DNA from: Synchiropus splendidus
Taxonomy: Eukaryota > Chordata > Actinopteri > Syngnathiformes > Callionymidae
Length of the DNA: 64,000 nt
NCBI RefSeq assembly: GCF_027744825.2
Contig: NC_071340.1
Location: 11,978,001-12,042,000, forward strand
Direction: 5' to 3'
In this document: piece after piece, positions 34,374-45,639 of the stretch
Numbering within the stretch: position 1 is the stretch's first letter
Layout of the letters: each line of letters begins with the position of its first letter
The notes under the pieces: model-generated
The model's database searches: none
Told to the model about the DNA's origin: nothing
Seen by the model: the letters and a program-made list of their open reading frames with translations, nothing else
Program-made: the position numbers and the translations under genes

Positions 34374-37049
34374 AGACACCTGCAGTATATGTGCATTGAT
34401 GTTTGTACACAAGGACCAATTAAAACTTGTTTGTTAAAAACTGGAGCTCTGTTCCAAGGTTCAGGCTTCACAGGGTAAATGCTGTTCGGACCTGGAGGTT
34501 TACTTCTGAAACCACTCTGAGCTTTTTGAACCCTAGCTGCACCCTACTGTTGCTTTCCTTGTCGTACAAGTACCGTTCAAGAAGGTTAGAAATATCTTTT
34601 CTTTAGAATGGTGTTCAACCTGATGTGACTGTTGACAGTCCCTGCCAAATAGTTTTCAGTGAATAGAATAGTAAAATGGAATTGGAAATTATACCCAAAT
34701 CTATTGACAGTAAAAGTTTTTTCTCTACCTTTTTTTGTCATTGGGTGGAGAAGAGCTGCTTGGCGCAGGTCTGCACTGTGAGAACTCTCCTAGGGTTTAT
34801 CATCTGTAGCATTGGGTTTCATGATAAAACGTGTTGCATGAGTCAAGGTTGATCGTTCATTTCCGCTGATTTGAATTGGAGTATTTGGTGTGATGCAATC
34901 TAAACTGAGAATCACGGAGATCCCACTGCTGTCTCAGCTGTCTGATCACTGCTGACTAATTGATGACTTCCAACAGAGAAGTTTGACTCTCTTTTATGGG
35001 TCAGCATTTTCTATCATCACTCTCTGTTTCCTTTTGAAATATTTGACTTTCACTTGACTTAAATGTATGTCAGTCCGCTCTGGGCTTTCACTTCCAGTGT
35101 CACGGACATCTTCGGTTGGATCTAAAACCCTGCACACAGAACTGCGTTTATGTTGCTGTTGTGGCTGAGAGTTGATCCATCACTGTAATCCCCTCTGTAG
35201 AGAGGCTCGAACAAAGTGAGGACACCAGCAAGCAGGTCCACTCTGAGCCACAGCTTCTGACAGATGAGACGCTCTGGTCGTGCCAGGTCACAGTATTGGC
35301 CAGGATTTCTAAATAGGTGCACCACATTGTTTCCTTGCTTCCTGGATCCTCCTGATAAATGTCCGTCACTGGCTTTACCTCTGCTGGGCGGAAATTATTT
35401 TTCCATAATGCTATTTTAAGTCAGCAGCTATTCAAATGAGGCCTTATTTATATTTATTGGGTGTGAAATGATTTGGGGAAGGAACGCTGGTGTAATATTC
35501 CATACAGATCCACAAACAAATGACTCAAAACAGGTTAATCTGTCACCAACAAAACTAGATTTTTAACTCCTCAAAACAATGTAAACAGAAGATGATGCTA
35601 AACTTGGTGACCTAGCAGAGTCATTGCAGAGCTACCGACAGATATTCCTGTATTTATGAAATTGTTTTGGAAATTCTAATAGCACTGTCATGTAATGAAG
35701 AATTCCCTTCTCAACTTAATTCTTGTTTGGATAATTCACTTTGCAAGCTTTGTAATAAATGCAGCTTGGTGTTGGAAGACTCACGACCTCCCCAGAGAGG
35801 TTTTCCCAAACATGTCCAGAATCAGCACAAACCCTCAGGTTTTGCGGCCAAGCTCAGCTTGTTAGCTTGGATATTCAAACTACACTATTAAATTGAGATC
35901 TCTCACCATCAGTTCTCAACCTTGGAAAGACACTGCACCTTCTGCTGAGCAGGCTTTCTCACCTAATATGATTTGCAATGTCATTTGTGTCTCAGTCCTG
36001 ACACCAACTTGGGCTCCTTATTGCGGTCCCAGTGTTCCATGGACAGAGAGTATTTATCTTTCACATCTGAGGATTTATAATATACTATACCACAAGGGTC
36101 GTAGGTGCTGGTGTATTTAATAGTTTTTCACTTGGAAATCTAAGGAACTAAGGCATGATCTGAATGAGCTTATTTCCAAACTGGCACTGACTGTTAAACT
36201 ACGGATCATTTTGTGCCAAGATGTTACACCGCATAAGGAATATCTTAGAAAAAGGAATTGATTCAGACCGAATCTTTTGAAGCAAAGAAATCCTCTCAAT
36301 GACAGTGAAAGTGTTTCAATGCACTCTCAAGAAATCACAATCCCAAATTGCTTTTGTGAATTTCCTCAGTTTTGGTTTCGTGCAAGAGGAAGCCATTCAA
36401 CACCTGCAATTGCGGAAGATGTCAACCAAATATTTATACACTTTTACTGAAGTGCGTCTTCCGGTGATTTCCGTATCATCCACTGGGCCCCAAAAATTGG
36501 TCTCCTGCTCTGCAATGAGTTTCAACACGTTTTTTTTTTATTTTAAAATGATCCACAAGTGCACTGTAAACACTTGTTTTTCAGCAGGAGTCGTCAGTCA
36601 ATAATTTATTCCAGTTTTAATGGCTGCCGTGAGTCTTGGCGAGAAAATGCTTTGTTATCTAACCAAGTAACATCCGTGATGCTTGAAGAAATATGAAACA
36701 AATAAAGGCTGAAACTACATTTCTAACATGATGTTAAGTATGTCAGAGCAAAGTGATTGATCTTGATATGTAGCCACAATGTTGCCCAGAAATCATAAAT
36801 GGAAAAGAGGAAAATGACTCAAACCACGATAATTCTAACATATGAACGAGCTGTGCCTTTCATCTTTCTATAGCCATTAGATGGCTAAAGTCAATTTCAC
36901 TGCAATGAAAGTGTTGTAAAGAACATTCTGCACTCAGCGCTTGTGTGCTGTTGCTTGGACAGTTATATCAAGCAGGATTAGTCATGAATGAGTTCCAGAA
37001 CCAATTCAAAATGCCCACTGAAAGGACTCCTCATATTATTGCAAATAAC

Positions 37050-37051
<2 letters not shown>

Positions 37052-37080
<29 letters not shown>

Positions 37081-37137
37081 GTTTTGTTTTGTTTTGTTTT
37101 GTTTTGTTTTGTTTTGTTTTGTTTTGTTTTGTTTTGT
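37052..37137. repeat. (TTTTG)n microsatellite, left block
   Basis: About 17 TTTTG pentanucleotides without interruption. The same pentamer resumes at 37868, on the far side of a TGTCAT-type repeat. Open frames across it (poly FCFVL on plus, NKTKQ on minus) are translations of the repeat. Confidence 0.95.
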
Positions 37138-37862
37138 CCGTGTTTCTCTATGTCTGTATTGTTATTGTGATGTCCGTGTTTTTCCATGCTTTTATTTTTG
37201 TGATTCCCGGTTGTTCCTTCCTTTCCGTTTCCTGTTCTCTCTCCAGCTTTCCAAGCGACACAAGTGGCATGCATTTTATCATCAGACTTTTCACGGATAT
37301 CAACTCCTCGACACAAGCATGTGTCGCCAGATGGTTTCTTCGCGTTCCAATGGTAAACTTTCCTCAGACTTCTCTCTCTCGACTAAGTTCCTTCGAATAT
37401 TTTAAAGTTTGTGCGAGCTTTATTTCCTTTTCAGCCGCTTCCGTAGTTCTTGTTTCTTCTCGCTTTGTCTCTGCTTTCATTTTCCATCACCAGTAGATTT
37501 CAGCGTGTGAGTATTTTGTAGATATCACTTTTTGTTTTCTTAATGATATAGTTATTTCCTCGTGTGTCTGTGTGTTTTCCACCACTGTGCGTTTTATGTT
37601 AATTGTGCATTGCGAGTTTCTTCCGAGTGCGTTTGTGTACTCCCCATTTTCTTAGGCTTGACTATCTTTTCTTTCTTTTGTTTCAGGTTTTTCCCCAGCC
37701 CCTGCGTGTACTTCCCGGTTCGTGTTCTGGTTCCGGCGAATGTCTATCGTTCCTGTTCGTCTGTGTATAACCTTGTCTTTTGTCTATTCAATTATTAATT
37801 TAATCTCGTCTCCTTGCCTTCTATCGTCCGGCACTCTTTGCGCCTGGGTCTGACCTCAGACA
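37138..37862 (+). mobile_element. TGTCAT-family repeat lying between two TTTTG arrays
   Basis: From about 37180 the sequence closely follows the copy at 48735: TTTTTGTGATTCCCGGTTGT, CCAGCTTTCC.AGCGACAC, then the family core GTGTCGCCAGATGGTTTCTTCG and TGGTAAAC at 37321-37363. Its 3' end carries GCGCCTGGGTCTGACCTCAGACA, matching the outer end of the inverted copy at 22012. About 725 bp, no coding capacity. It is bordered directly by TTTTG arrays on both sides, as if inserted into one, or as if the pentamers grew from its ends. Confidence 0.6.
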
Positions 37863-37867
37863 GCCAT

Positions 37868-38019
37868 GTTTTGTTTTGTTTTGTTTTGTTTTGTTTTGTT
37901 TTGTTTTGATTTGTTTAGTTTAGTTTAGTTTAGTTTAGTTTAGTTTAGTTTAGTTTAGTTTAGTTTAGTTTAGTTTAGTTTTGTTTTGTTTTGTTTTGTT
38001 TTGTTTTGTTTTGTTTTGT
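37868..38019. repeat. Compound (TTTTG)n-(TTTAG)n-(TTTTG)n microsatellite
   Basis: About nine TTTTG units, one TTTTGATTTG junction, about 13-14 TTTAG units (37914-37979) and then about eight TTTTG units again. The variant block sits in the middle, as expected if a single T-to-A change was amplified inside the array. Confidence 0.95.
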
Positions 38020-38209
38020 ATGAAGTAATAGACAAAATACTTTACCTACCTTTTTAAATAAAAAAAAAAAATCAAATCAAAACAAGCAAATAAATAGTGG
38101 ACTGAAGACGTACTGAGAGCAAGTGGATAACAGGCCGTGATCTGACTGTTGCTGGAAGGTACTGCTTATAACCAGGGGTCCATTTCAGATACATGCTGCC
38201 TTGCGACAA

Positions 38210-38241
<32 letters not shown>
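38210..38241. repeat. (AAT)n microsatellite
   Basis: About ten uninterrupted AAT units. Confidence 0.9.
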
Positions 38242-38242
<1 letters not shown>

Positions 38243-38833
38243 TTATTCTTCACATTTTTAATCATTGCTTCAATTCCTCCGTGAAGGAAAAGCGCACAGT
38301 GCATGAATGGCACAGTACAAACAAACTGGCTCGCGTGCCGCTGTAATGAATCGTCGCCTAGCGCTGGCAAGATTCTGCGTCTCACCATTTGCCTTCTTCT
38401 TAATTAGTAATTTATTCACCTCTATCAAACGTCTGGACTCAAATAAGGTCCTTCTGAAGTGAGCCATGAAATTAAATCCCTTTATATCCTTTATTCTTCT
38501 TAAGCTGGAGATAAAGAGAAACGGGGTAGTGGGGGGTTTGGGCGCTGAAAGAGATCGGAGGAGTCCTGACGGGAATAGACAAGAAAGATTGACAAAACAT
38601 GAAGGTCTATAAAGGAGGGAGTCGATCTTTGCCCGGGGCCTTATTCAAGTGTCCAAAGGTGCTGAAGAATGTTATCAAGGGTCTTTATGTGGGAATAAAC
38701 CCCACCAGGCCTCACTGCATGTGCTTTACTCCTCATATGCAACCCATTGTTTTACAGCCCTCTTGTCTGCCATTACAAACTCACTACAGACAAATGAATG
38801 CACATGTCACAAGGACGGCGATCACAAAAACAT

Positions 38834-38856
38834 CTCTATCTATCTATCTATCTATC

Positions 38857-38912
<56 letters not shown>

Positions 38913-38940
38913 GTCTGTCTCTCTGTCTGTCTGTCTGTCT
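38834..38940. repeat. (TCTA)n-(TCTG)n microsatellite
   Basis: Long TCTA run with one ATC interruption (about 38855), grading into TCTG units at its right end. Open frames of repeating S-I-Y-L residues arise from it and are not genes. Confidence 0.95.
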
Positions 38941-38944
38941 AAAT

Positions 38945-41900
38945 TCAGTTTGCTTCTTACTGTTAATTCATGTTTTAAAGCATCTGAGGCAGATTTTTTT
39001 TAACATGAAGGGTCGTGCTTGCATTCTTTGAAAGGTTTTTACGTATTTGCTGAGTTCATGCGCGGTGGTGCTGGAGGAGCTGTCCCGACGGGTGGTGCTG
39101 AAATCTCGATCGGCTTCCAATCGGTGCTGATTTCTGCTGCACCACTTGCATACGACTTTTTTTTTTCTGACCAAGTTTATGGTGAATATTTCCAATGGAG
39201 CATGGAGGCAATTTCCCAGGAGTCGCGACTGTCTTGACCGTTTTGTGGCCTCAGTTTGACCTGATACCCCTGAAAAAATTACAGGCCCTCCAGCCACAGT
39301 GGCCTCAATTCACTGCATGAACTGCTCAATAGGATTTCATCATTTTTCTCTTCTGCTACTTTCCCGTCAATATTTCAACGCGTGATACACTAAAATAGAA
39401 AACTCGGGTCTGTTCATGGAGTTAATAAACTTCTCCTTGATCCATCATGCGCTGGCACTTGGACAAGGGAACAGATTTGTGAGTGAGTGCTGTCATAGAG
39501 ATGTCATGTAAACACTAACAGCACAGGATGAAAGGGCTTTTTTAAATAAAAATAAATCCATAAACACAGGAGCAGTGAATGATACAGTCCATGTGTAACG
39601 TCTATATGTAAATAGATAGATGTCTATCCATAAAATGATTTTTTTTTTTCTGATTTCTAGTGAAGTTTCTACTTTTCTTTTAACTAAAATACTGGTAAAA
39701 ACTGCATTAACTCTGCCCACCTTGGTGTCATCATCCGTCCATGAGTCCCTACTGTTAATATGAAGTATTGTCTTTCATTATAATGACTTACAGTCATGGA
39801 CACAGACGTGCTGCAGACAGGTGAGAAGCACATGCACTGCACAGAAGCCAGTGGCGAACACAAGTTTAATATTTCAGACGTTTATTCTTGCAAGCTAGTG
39901 TCAAACAACTCGTGAATTAGAAATTCATGCAGCTCACTCTGACTGGTGTCAACAGAGCATGAAGCAGGGGACTAGAGAGCAGCTGTAAATGTGTAAAAAC
40001 TTCCCCCAAAAATACATCCCCGGTCCTGTAGCAGTGCATTCCAGCGTTGACTTATAACAAGAGTGCCTCCTTCTACATTTAATTTTTTTTCTTTTGTGAT
40101 GATGCACATGTACAAACCTCACTGGTGTGTGAGCAGCCTCGACTTTGTTGTTAGAGCACTGCGGTGTTGACTACAGGCCTGGCATATGTAACACATTTTT
40201 CTCATCAAGTTTCTGTTTTTTTGAGGTCGAACTTTAGTGGAACTTGAGTGGACACCTGAAAAGTTTTTACACACGATTTTTTAACCTGACACAGAAAATC
40301 AATTGGAAAAAATGTGGATGTAGCTTAAACTGTTCTCACATTCACTCCGCTGTCAGGTGTTGCATCCCAGCCGATGAAACAGTGTCCTTATTCTCAGAGC
40401 ACACTAGGTGGAGCCCTCTTTACAAATGAAGTGAAGTCGCTAGAACTCTTGTTCAAAGTCAAATATTACAGAGCATTGTGTGCCATCTACTGGACACTGG
40501 AACATGAAGCTTCATCATCCCATCAAAAGTGTCCTGAAGCCAACGCACTTTCTATCTAAATCTAGTGGCCAACTTGCCCAACATTCCGGCACAATGCAGG
40601 GAACTTTAAAACAAGCCACTCACTGCTTTGAGTAATGCTGTGCAGTGACCCTTCGAATTTGAGGTCAGTGCCAGCTGGCCATTTGAGGGCACTGCCTCAC
40701 ATGGATGTCCTGCCTCTAAAAGTTGCTGATAAAATTTTGAAAAAAAAAAAAAATAGTGCTCTGAAAAGTAAAATATTATAGATATCATTTTATATTTATT
40801 TTCACTGACTTGTGACTCGAGTCCAATTGATACAGACTCTCTCTTGCCCTCCCCTCTGTCTGGCATGGTTTCAGCCTTTGGCGGATTATTGGTCTCCAGC
40901 AGTGAGCAGTATGGGTCACATCCAGCACTCGGGTTGAAACGGAGATGTGGAAAGAAGAACTGTTTTACAACTTTACAGATCCCACGGCATCTGAAACATT
41001 CAACTGACAAAGCTTCGGAGTCGACCGTGCTGCGTTTCGCCCATGTGAAGTGACTTCATTTCCAAAAGCAGATTCTCATGCATTCTCCAGCCGGGAGCGC
41101 AGCAGGACTGAGAACACACTGGGCATCAGCAGCCCTGCATGCCTGTGGGGTTCCCTGCACATGGCTGCTGAAATGCTTCAGGATCCATCATGGCCCATTC
41201 ATCTGACACAAATAAGGAACAATGGGAAGTTCTTATCCTCTGTTTGATGATGCTCCACAATTTGACTGGCTGAAAATAAACTGTTGAACATGCTGAAATG
41301 ATCTGACTAGCATTTCACCTTTACAGAGTTTGGCAGTAAACCACATAAAGCTCTGCGTGAGGTCATCAAAGATGTGTTAAAAGTCTCCATTATGTTTACA
41401 GTTCCACAACAGGAGTCCTGAAATAATTGGCTTATAGTATATGCTGAAGTCAAGGGACCTGAAAACTGGTCCATTCGCCATATATTAAGAAGAAAATCCA
41501 CTCTTGAGCTGAAGCTATTTGTTTTTAGCATGAATAAAAATAATATTCATCATAATAATAATGTTATTGAAGTGGCTCTTCACTTGGAGAGAATGTGAAG
41601 CGCATTGTAAAAGTCTGTAAAAGGTCTCTCTGGCACCATCTTGTTGTCCCAGATCCAAGCGTTAGGATGGACTCGAAGAGTGAGTGTAGTCGAGCAGAAA
41701 CTGTGCATACACAGATTATACCGTTCAACAGAAAACTGAAACAAATTATGAAGCAAGAGAAATGTGTTTGGTTTCATTTTGGGTGGCTGAAGGAGATTGT
41801 TGGCTGATGTCACCCGTGTACGTTCTTCTTCCAGCTCCAACTATCTGAATAATAATTTTGTATTTGGATTAAATTATGCAGCTTGTACCTCAGCATTGGT

Positions 41901-44450
41901 CCAAAAATCCTCCATCTCACTTGGCGTACATGTGGCTACCAAAGACTTGGGCGCCCCAGCCATACAGAATCTTCGTTCAAATAAGTAGGTCAGTCTGCTG
42001 GAGGCAGGACTTCAGTTAGTGGCAACTGTGGAAGGACGGTCCAAGCAAAAGAGATTTGGACGCTGCTGTCTCTGGATCCTTGGTGAGCCATGAAGGCCAG
42101 CAACAAGCAGCAGCTCCTCTTCCACTTCACTTTTTGTCTTTTTGAATTTGCCCACTTTGCAGCTGAAATGGCGTTTGCCGTGAATATACTTTGAATAGTG
42201 CTTTAACTTTGACAGTCATTTTACTCAGTTACCTAATGACCCTCTCCTCATGAAATATGGAATCAGAGGGTCAGAGAAAAAGGCCTCATGCCTTGAATGA
42301 TGAAGCAACTGTCTGTTTCAAGAATGCAGTTGTCATAGAGACATGTGTCTAAATCACTGCAGTCCTGTCAGTGAAAACCAACTGGTCAGGCATCGGTAGT
42401 GAACACAAAATCTGGTTGTTTTTTTCATTTTTATTCAGCATGAATCGGTTTTCAGGACTCCTTGCTTTGCTCCATGCCGTCTTGGTTTCTGACTGTGAAC
42501 AAAGACGTAAGCTCTGTCGACATTGATGGTAAAGACTGCTGGTGTCGCCCTGAGCATTTATGAAAATGATCACAAAACTCTTGAAGTGGTGAAGAGGGTG
42601 AGATGGTCTGCCACTATCATCTGCCTTGTGTTACCAATTCAGGTCGCACAACCAATAACCGATCCCCCCTTCTTTTCATTTCATCAGCTTCCTTTTAGCA
42701 GCGAAGCAAAGCCCGAATAATAGACAGCCATGACATGTTTCATACTGTGTGCTGGTGGTACATTCATTGTTGGAGCATCATGAACTATTCCTGAGCCTAA
42801 AATAAAGTTGAAAAAACATATATTTTTGCATCACTATATATCATGAGCAGAAGGTCAGATCCATAGAAGTCTTTAGCATCAGTTTTAAATAATATTTCAA
42901 ATGCTAAAATTCTATAGAAAAAATAAATGCCTGGCAATAGTTTGAAAGTCGCAGCATGGGTGGGAATGTGCTGCTCGGTGAAGGTCACTGCCCTCCGAGT
43001 GCCAGTTCGGGTCAAGATGTTATGACAGCATTACAACTGTGAGACTATCACAATGACATTTCAGGTCAGTCTGCTCATTCCTCTATAATTAATAGGATAA
43101 TAATGTTTTCCATTCCCTTTCATCTCAGCGGTTCACGTTTGCTGCTTGCTCCCCTGATGAGTCATTGCAGATGAAGGAGCATGTGAGCAAAAGTTTGCAT
43201 TTCTTTATGGCCTCACACCATTGTCTGGATTCACATATGTTCAGTCTTATTTGCTTTACATTCGTTTCTTCAAACAAATCTCTGTGGTAGTTGATCAATT
43301 TCCATCCTCAGGTCCTGGTTGTAAGTGAACTTTCTACATGAAAAAGGTGCCCTAAAACCCACGTCCAACATGTCAGCTGTGCTCTTGCTTAAAAGCAGCT
43401 TGTCATGTCGTGTCGGTCATGAATGGCCCAGACGCAGCATGAGCAGCTGGTTTTAGAAAGCTCCTTGTACATTACCTTTCTAAAGAAAAAAGCTCAAATA
43501 CAATCTAAGTTATTTGAACTTTCACGTCCTTGTCTGAATTAAAAATGAACCTCAATCTGCACGGCACAACAGAGAACTCGCATCAACTTTCTTCCAAGTT
43601 ACCTGACACGTATCAGAAATTAAATGTCAACAGCGGCTCAAGATAAAATGCGTGTGGTGAGATTGGACTCCTGCTGAGGGACTCTACAAAGATTGTATCC
43701 AGGTTCGACTGATCAGATGCTGAACGTCACTGAAAACTTTGAGAAAAAAGTTCACAAAATAAAATGGTAAACAGGTTTGATGTCCTCAAAATTACAAGTC
43801 TGGACGATATTCATGGTCCCAGTTTGTGGGCGTATTCATTGGGTTTGCTCTTCCATTCTATTTCCAAATATGAAGCGGTGAGATGGCTGTATCGGGCCGT
43901 ACTTCGCACCAGGAAACAAGTGAAGAGCCCTGTGCAAGTAGGTGGCTGAACACGACCTGGAGGTGAGAACTGTGATGTCTGGGGACCATTTTTGCGGATG
44001 TGAATTAACAGAGAAGTTGAATCATACAATGAATTTTTCATGGAAACAGACATGACTGGAGCGCTGGGTCATGACCAGCAGAACAAGATGATGAGTACAG
44101 GGCGGAAAAAAAGGTTTCCAGAGGCCAGGAAATTTACAAACCAACAACAGACGGTGGCAGCACATCCAACATGCGGAAATGACAGTTCACCTTGATCTCA
44201 AGTGAGTACTCTGTTCCATAGGGCACTTTAAAGTGTTGCGAGATATGGGTTTCTGAAATAAACAAACCAGGATTTCATATCTGAAATTAGCGTAACCATT
44301 CAGAAATGATGGACTGGCCACGGCCTTACGGTAAAAGCAAATGATATTATGGGCTAGTTGTCCAGTTACCCCTCATTGATCCACTGTCTTTTGACCCATG
44401 TTTAATAACGTAATCTTACGAGAAACAAAGCAAATTAGATTGTTGTTTAA
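38945..44450. other. Intergenic stretch with no recognised feature
   Basis: Unique-looking AT-moderate DNA with short A/T runs (for example 40739-40753). Frames up to 134 codons (minus, 40606-41010) show no family motif. Confidence 0.5.
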
Positions 44451-44452
44451 AA

Positions 44453-44560
44453 CAGTGTTTCTCAACCTTTTTCAAGCCACAGCACACTTTCTTCATTGAA
44501 AAAATCCAGAGGCTCATAACCACCAAAGGAGCAACGTGCAATTGTGCTTTGTGTTTTCCC
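44453..44560 (+). mobile_element. hAT-type repeat, 5' end fragment
   Basis: CAGTGTTTCTCAACCTTTTTCAAGCC followed by ACAGCACAC is the typical left end of Charlie-type hAT elements (CAGTGTTTCTCAACC start). No matching right end was found downstream, so the extent is uncertain and it is probably truncated. Confidence 0.5.
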
Positions 44561-45464
44561 CTTTAATTTGTGAATAATTGTCACAACAGACAAACAATGT
44601 ATTTGTTTAAAGATGTCTCCAGAAAGTGAATCTTGTTGGCATGATTTTATTCTAGTTTGGGGAATTTCTATACAAATCTTAAATGTTCTTTGCCTCAGTT
44701 TCATCACAACAATGAATTTTTATGTCCTCGCGTTTTGGAGCGCATTTATTGATGTCTGGTTATTGGCCAACCTTTAAACCACAAAGCAAATGTTGATGTT
44801 CTGCAAGTGTCAATAGACTTTTGAAGTGAGACGTCATGTTAGCCATGAGCTGAGTTAGCTCTGCAGTGCAGACAGTCTTTGGCGTCTGACAAGGAGCACT
44901 CCATCATCCTGTCGTGAAGGTGTGTGGTCAAGTCAGAGGCACAGTAGCTGTGAGTTTGTGTGAGGAGAGAAGCACCAAGGCCAGTGCAGCTGAGAGGACG
45001 ACTCAACACATCAGCATAGATCTGTAGTGTATAGAAAGAACGTGACCAAATCCATGTGATCTCTTCACGCTGTTAGATTGTCAACACTGCTTCATGGTTG
45101 GTTCATGAATGAATGTGGTCATATCGTCCATCTCTATCTCCAGACAAATGGGGTGAAACTGGATCATTCCCACTGCACACAAAACATGCTGTGATCAGAA
45201 GAAATACATAGCATATATATATAGAGAGAAAGTACAAATGAGAAACAGACACAAGGCAGTCAACACTAACTGAAGTACAAATATGAGGCTCAAGAACGAA
45301 CAGGACGATCTGCTGCAGACCGAAACCTAGAAGCTGAGCCCCACCTGTCAAGGTGAGCAGGTGTGAACGTGAGCCATTAGACTCCGAGGAGAGGGAACAG
45401 ACAGTCAACATACAAAACAATACAATGAATCATAAAAGGTTTTACTCCTAGTTCTCTTGGCACC

Positions 45465-45625
45465 CAAGCTGCTCTTCATATGTGACTGCTGATATTGTGA
45501 CAGAAGTGAGGGTTTTACTGAAATCATGAGACAACACAGAGGCTACAAGCTGCTCTTCATATGTGAGTGCTGACATTGTGACAGAAGTGAGGTTTTATTG
45601 ATATCATGAGACAACACAGAGGCTA
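45465..45625. repeat. Tandem duplication, two units of about 80 bp
   Basis: Unit 1 (45465-45545) and unit 2 (45546-45625) both read CAAGCTGCTCTTCATATGTG ... GACAGAAGTGAGG ... ATCATGAGACAACACAGAGG with about five differences and one indel. A degraded third start (GACAGAAGTGAGG-like GTAGAAGTGAGG) follows at about 45643. Confidence 0.9.
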
Positions 45626-45639
45626 CATAGCACGGTGCT

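Larger units (their letters stand above)
31471..37050. other. grid2 5' flank with no recognised gene
   Basis: Pyrimidine-rich blocks at 31500-31640 and 31730-31810 could be antisense LINE relics but are too diverged to call. The candidate regulatory stretch at 32270-32900 is listed separately. The remainder is unique-looking. Confidence 0.45.

Noticed and set aside
36945..37496. 183-codon open frame with repeated FCFVL
   Set aside because: It is a translation of the (TTTTG)n array and neighbouring repeat; no gene-like composition.
38834..38940. CRISPR-like regular repeats
   Set aside because: A pure tetranucleotide microsatellite without spacers, in a vertebrate genome. No CRISPR array exists anywhere in the window.
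38599..39031. Overlapping frames with repeating S-I-Y-L residues
   Set aside because: Translations of the TCTA tetranucleotide array.
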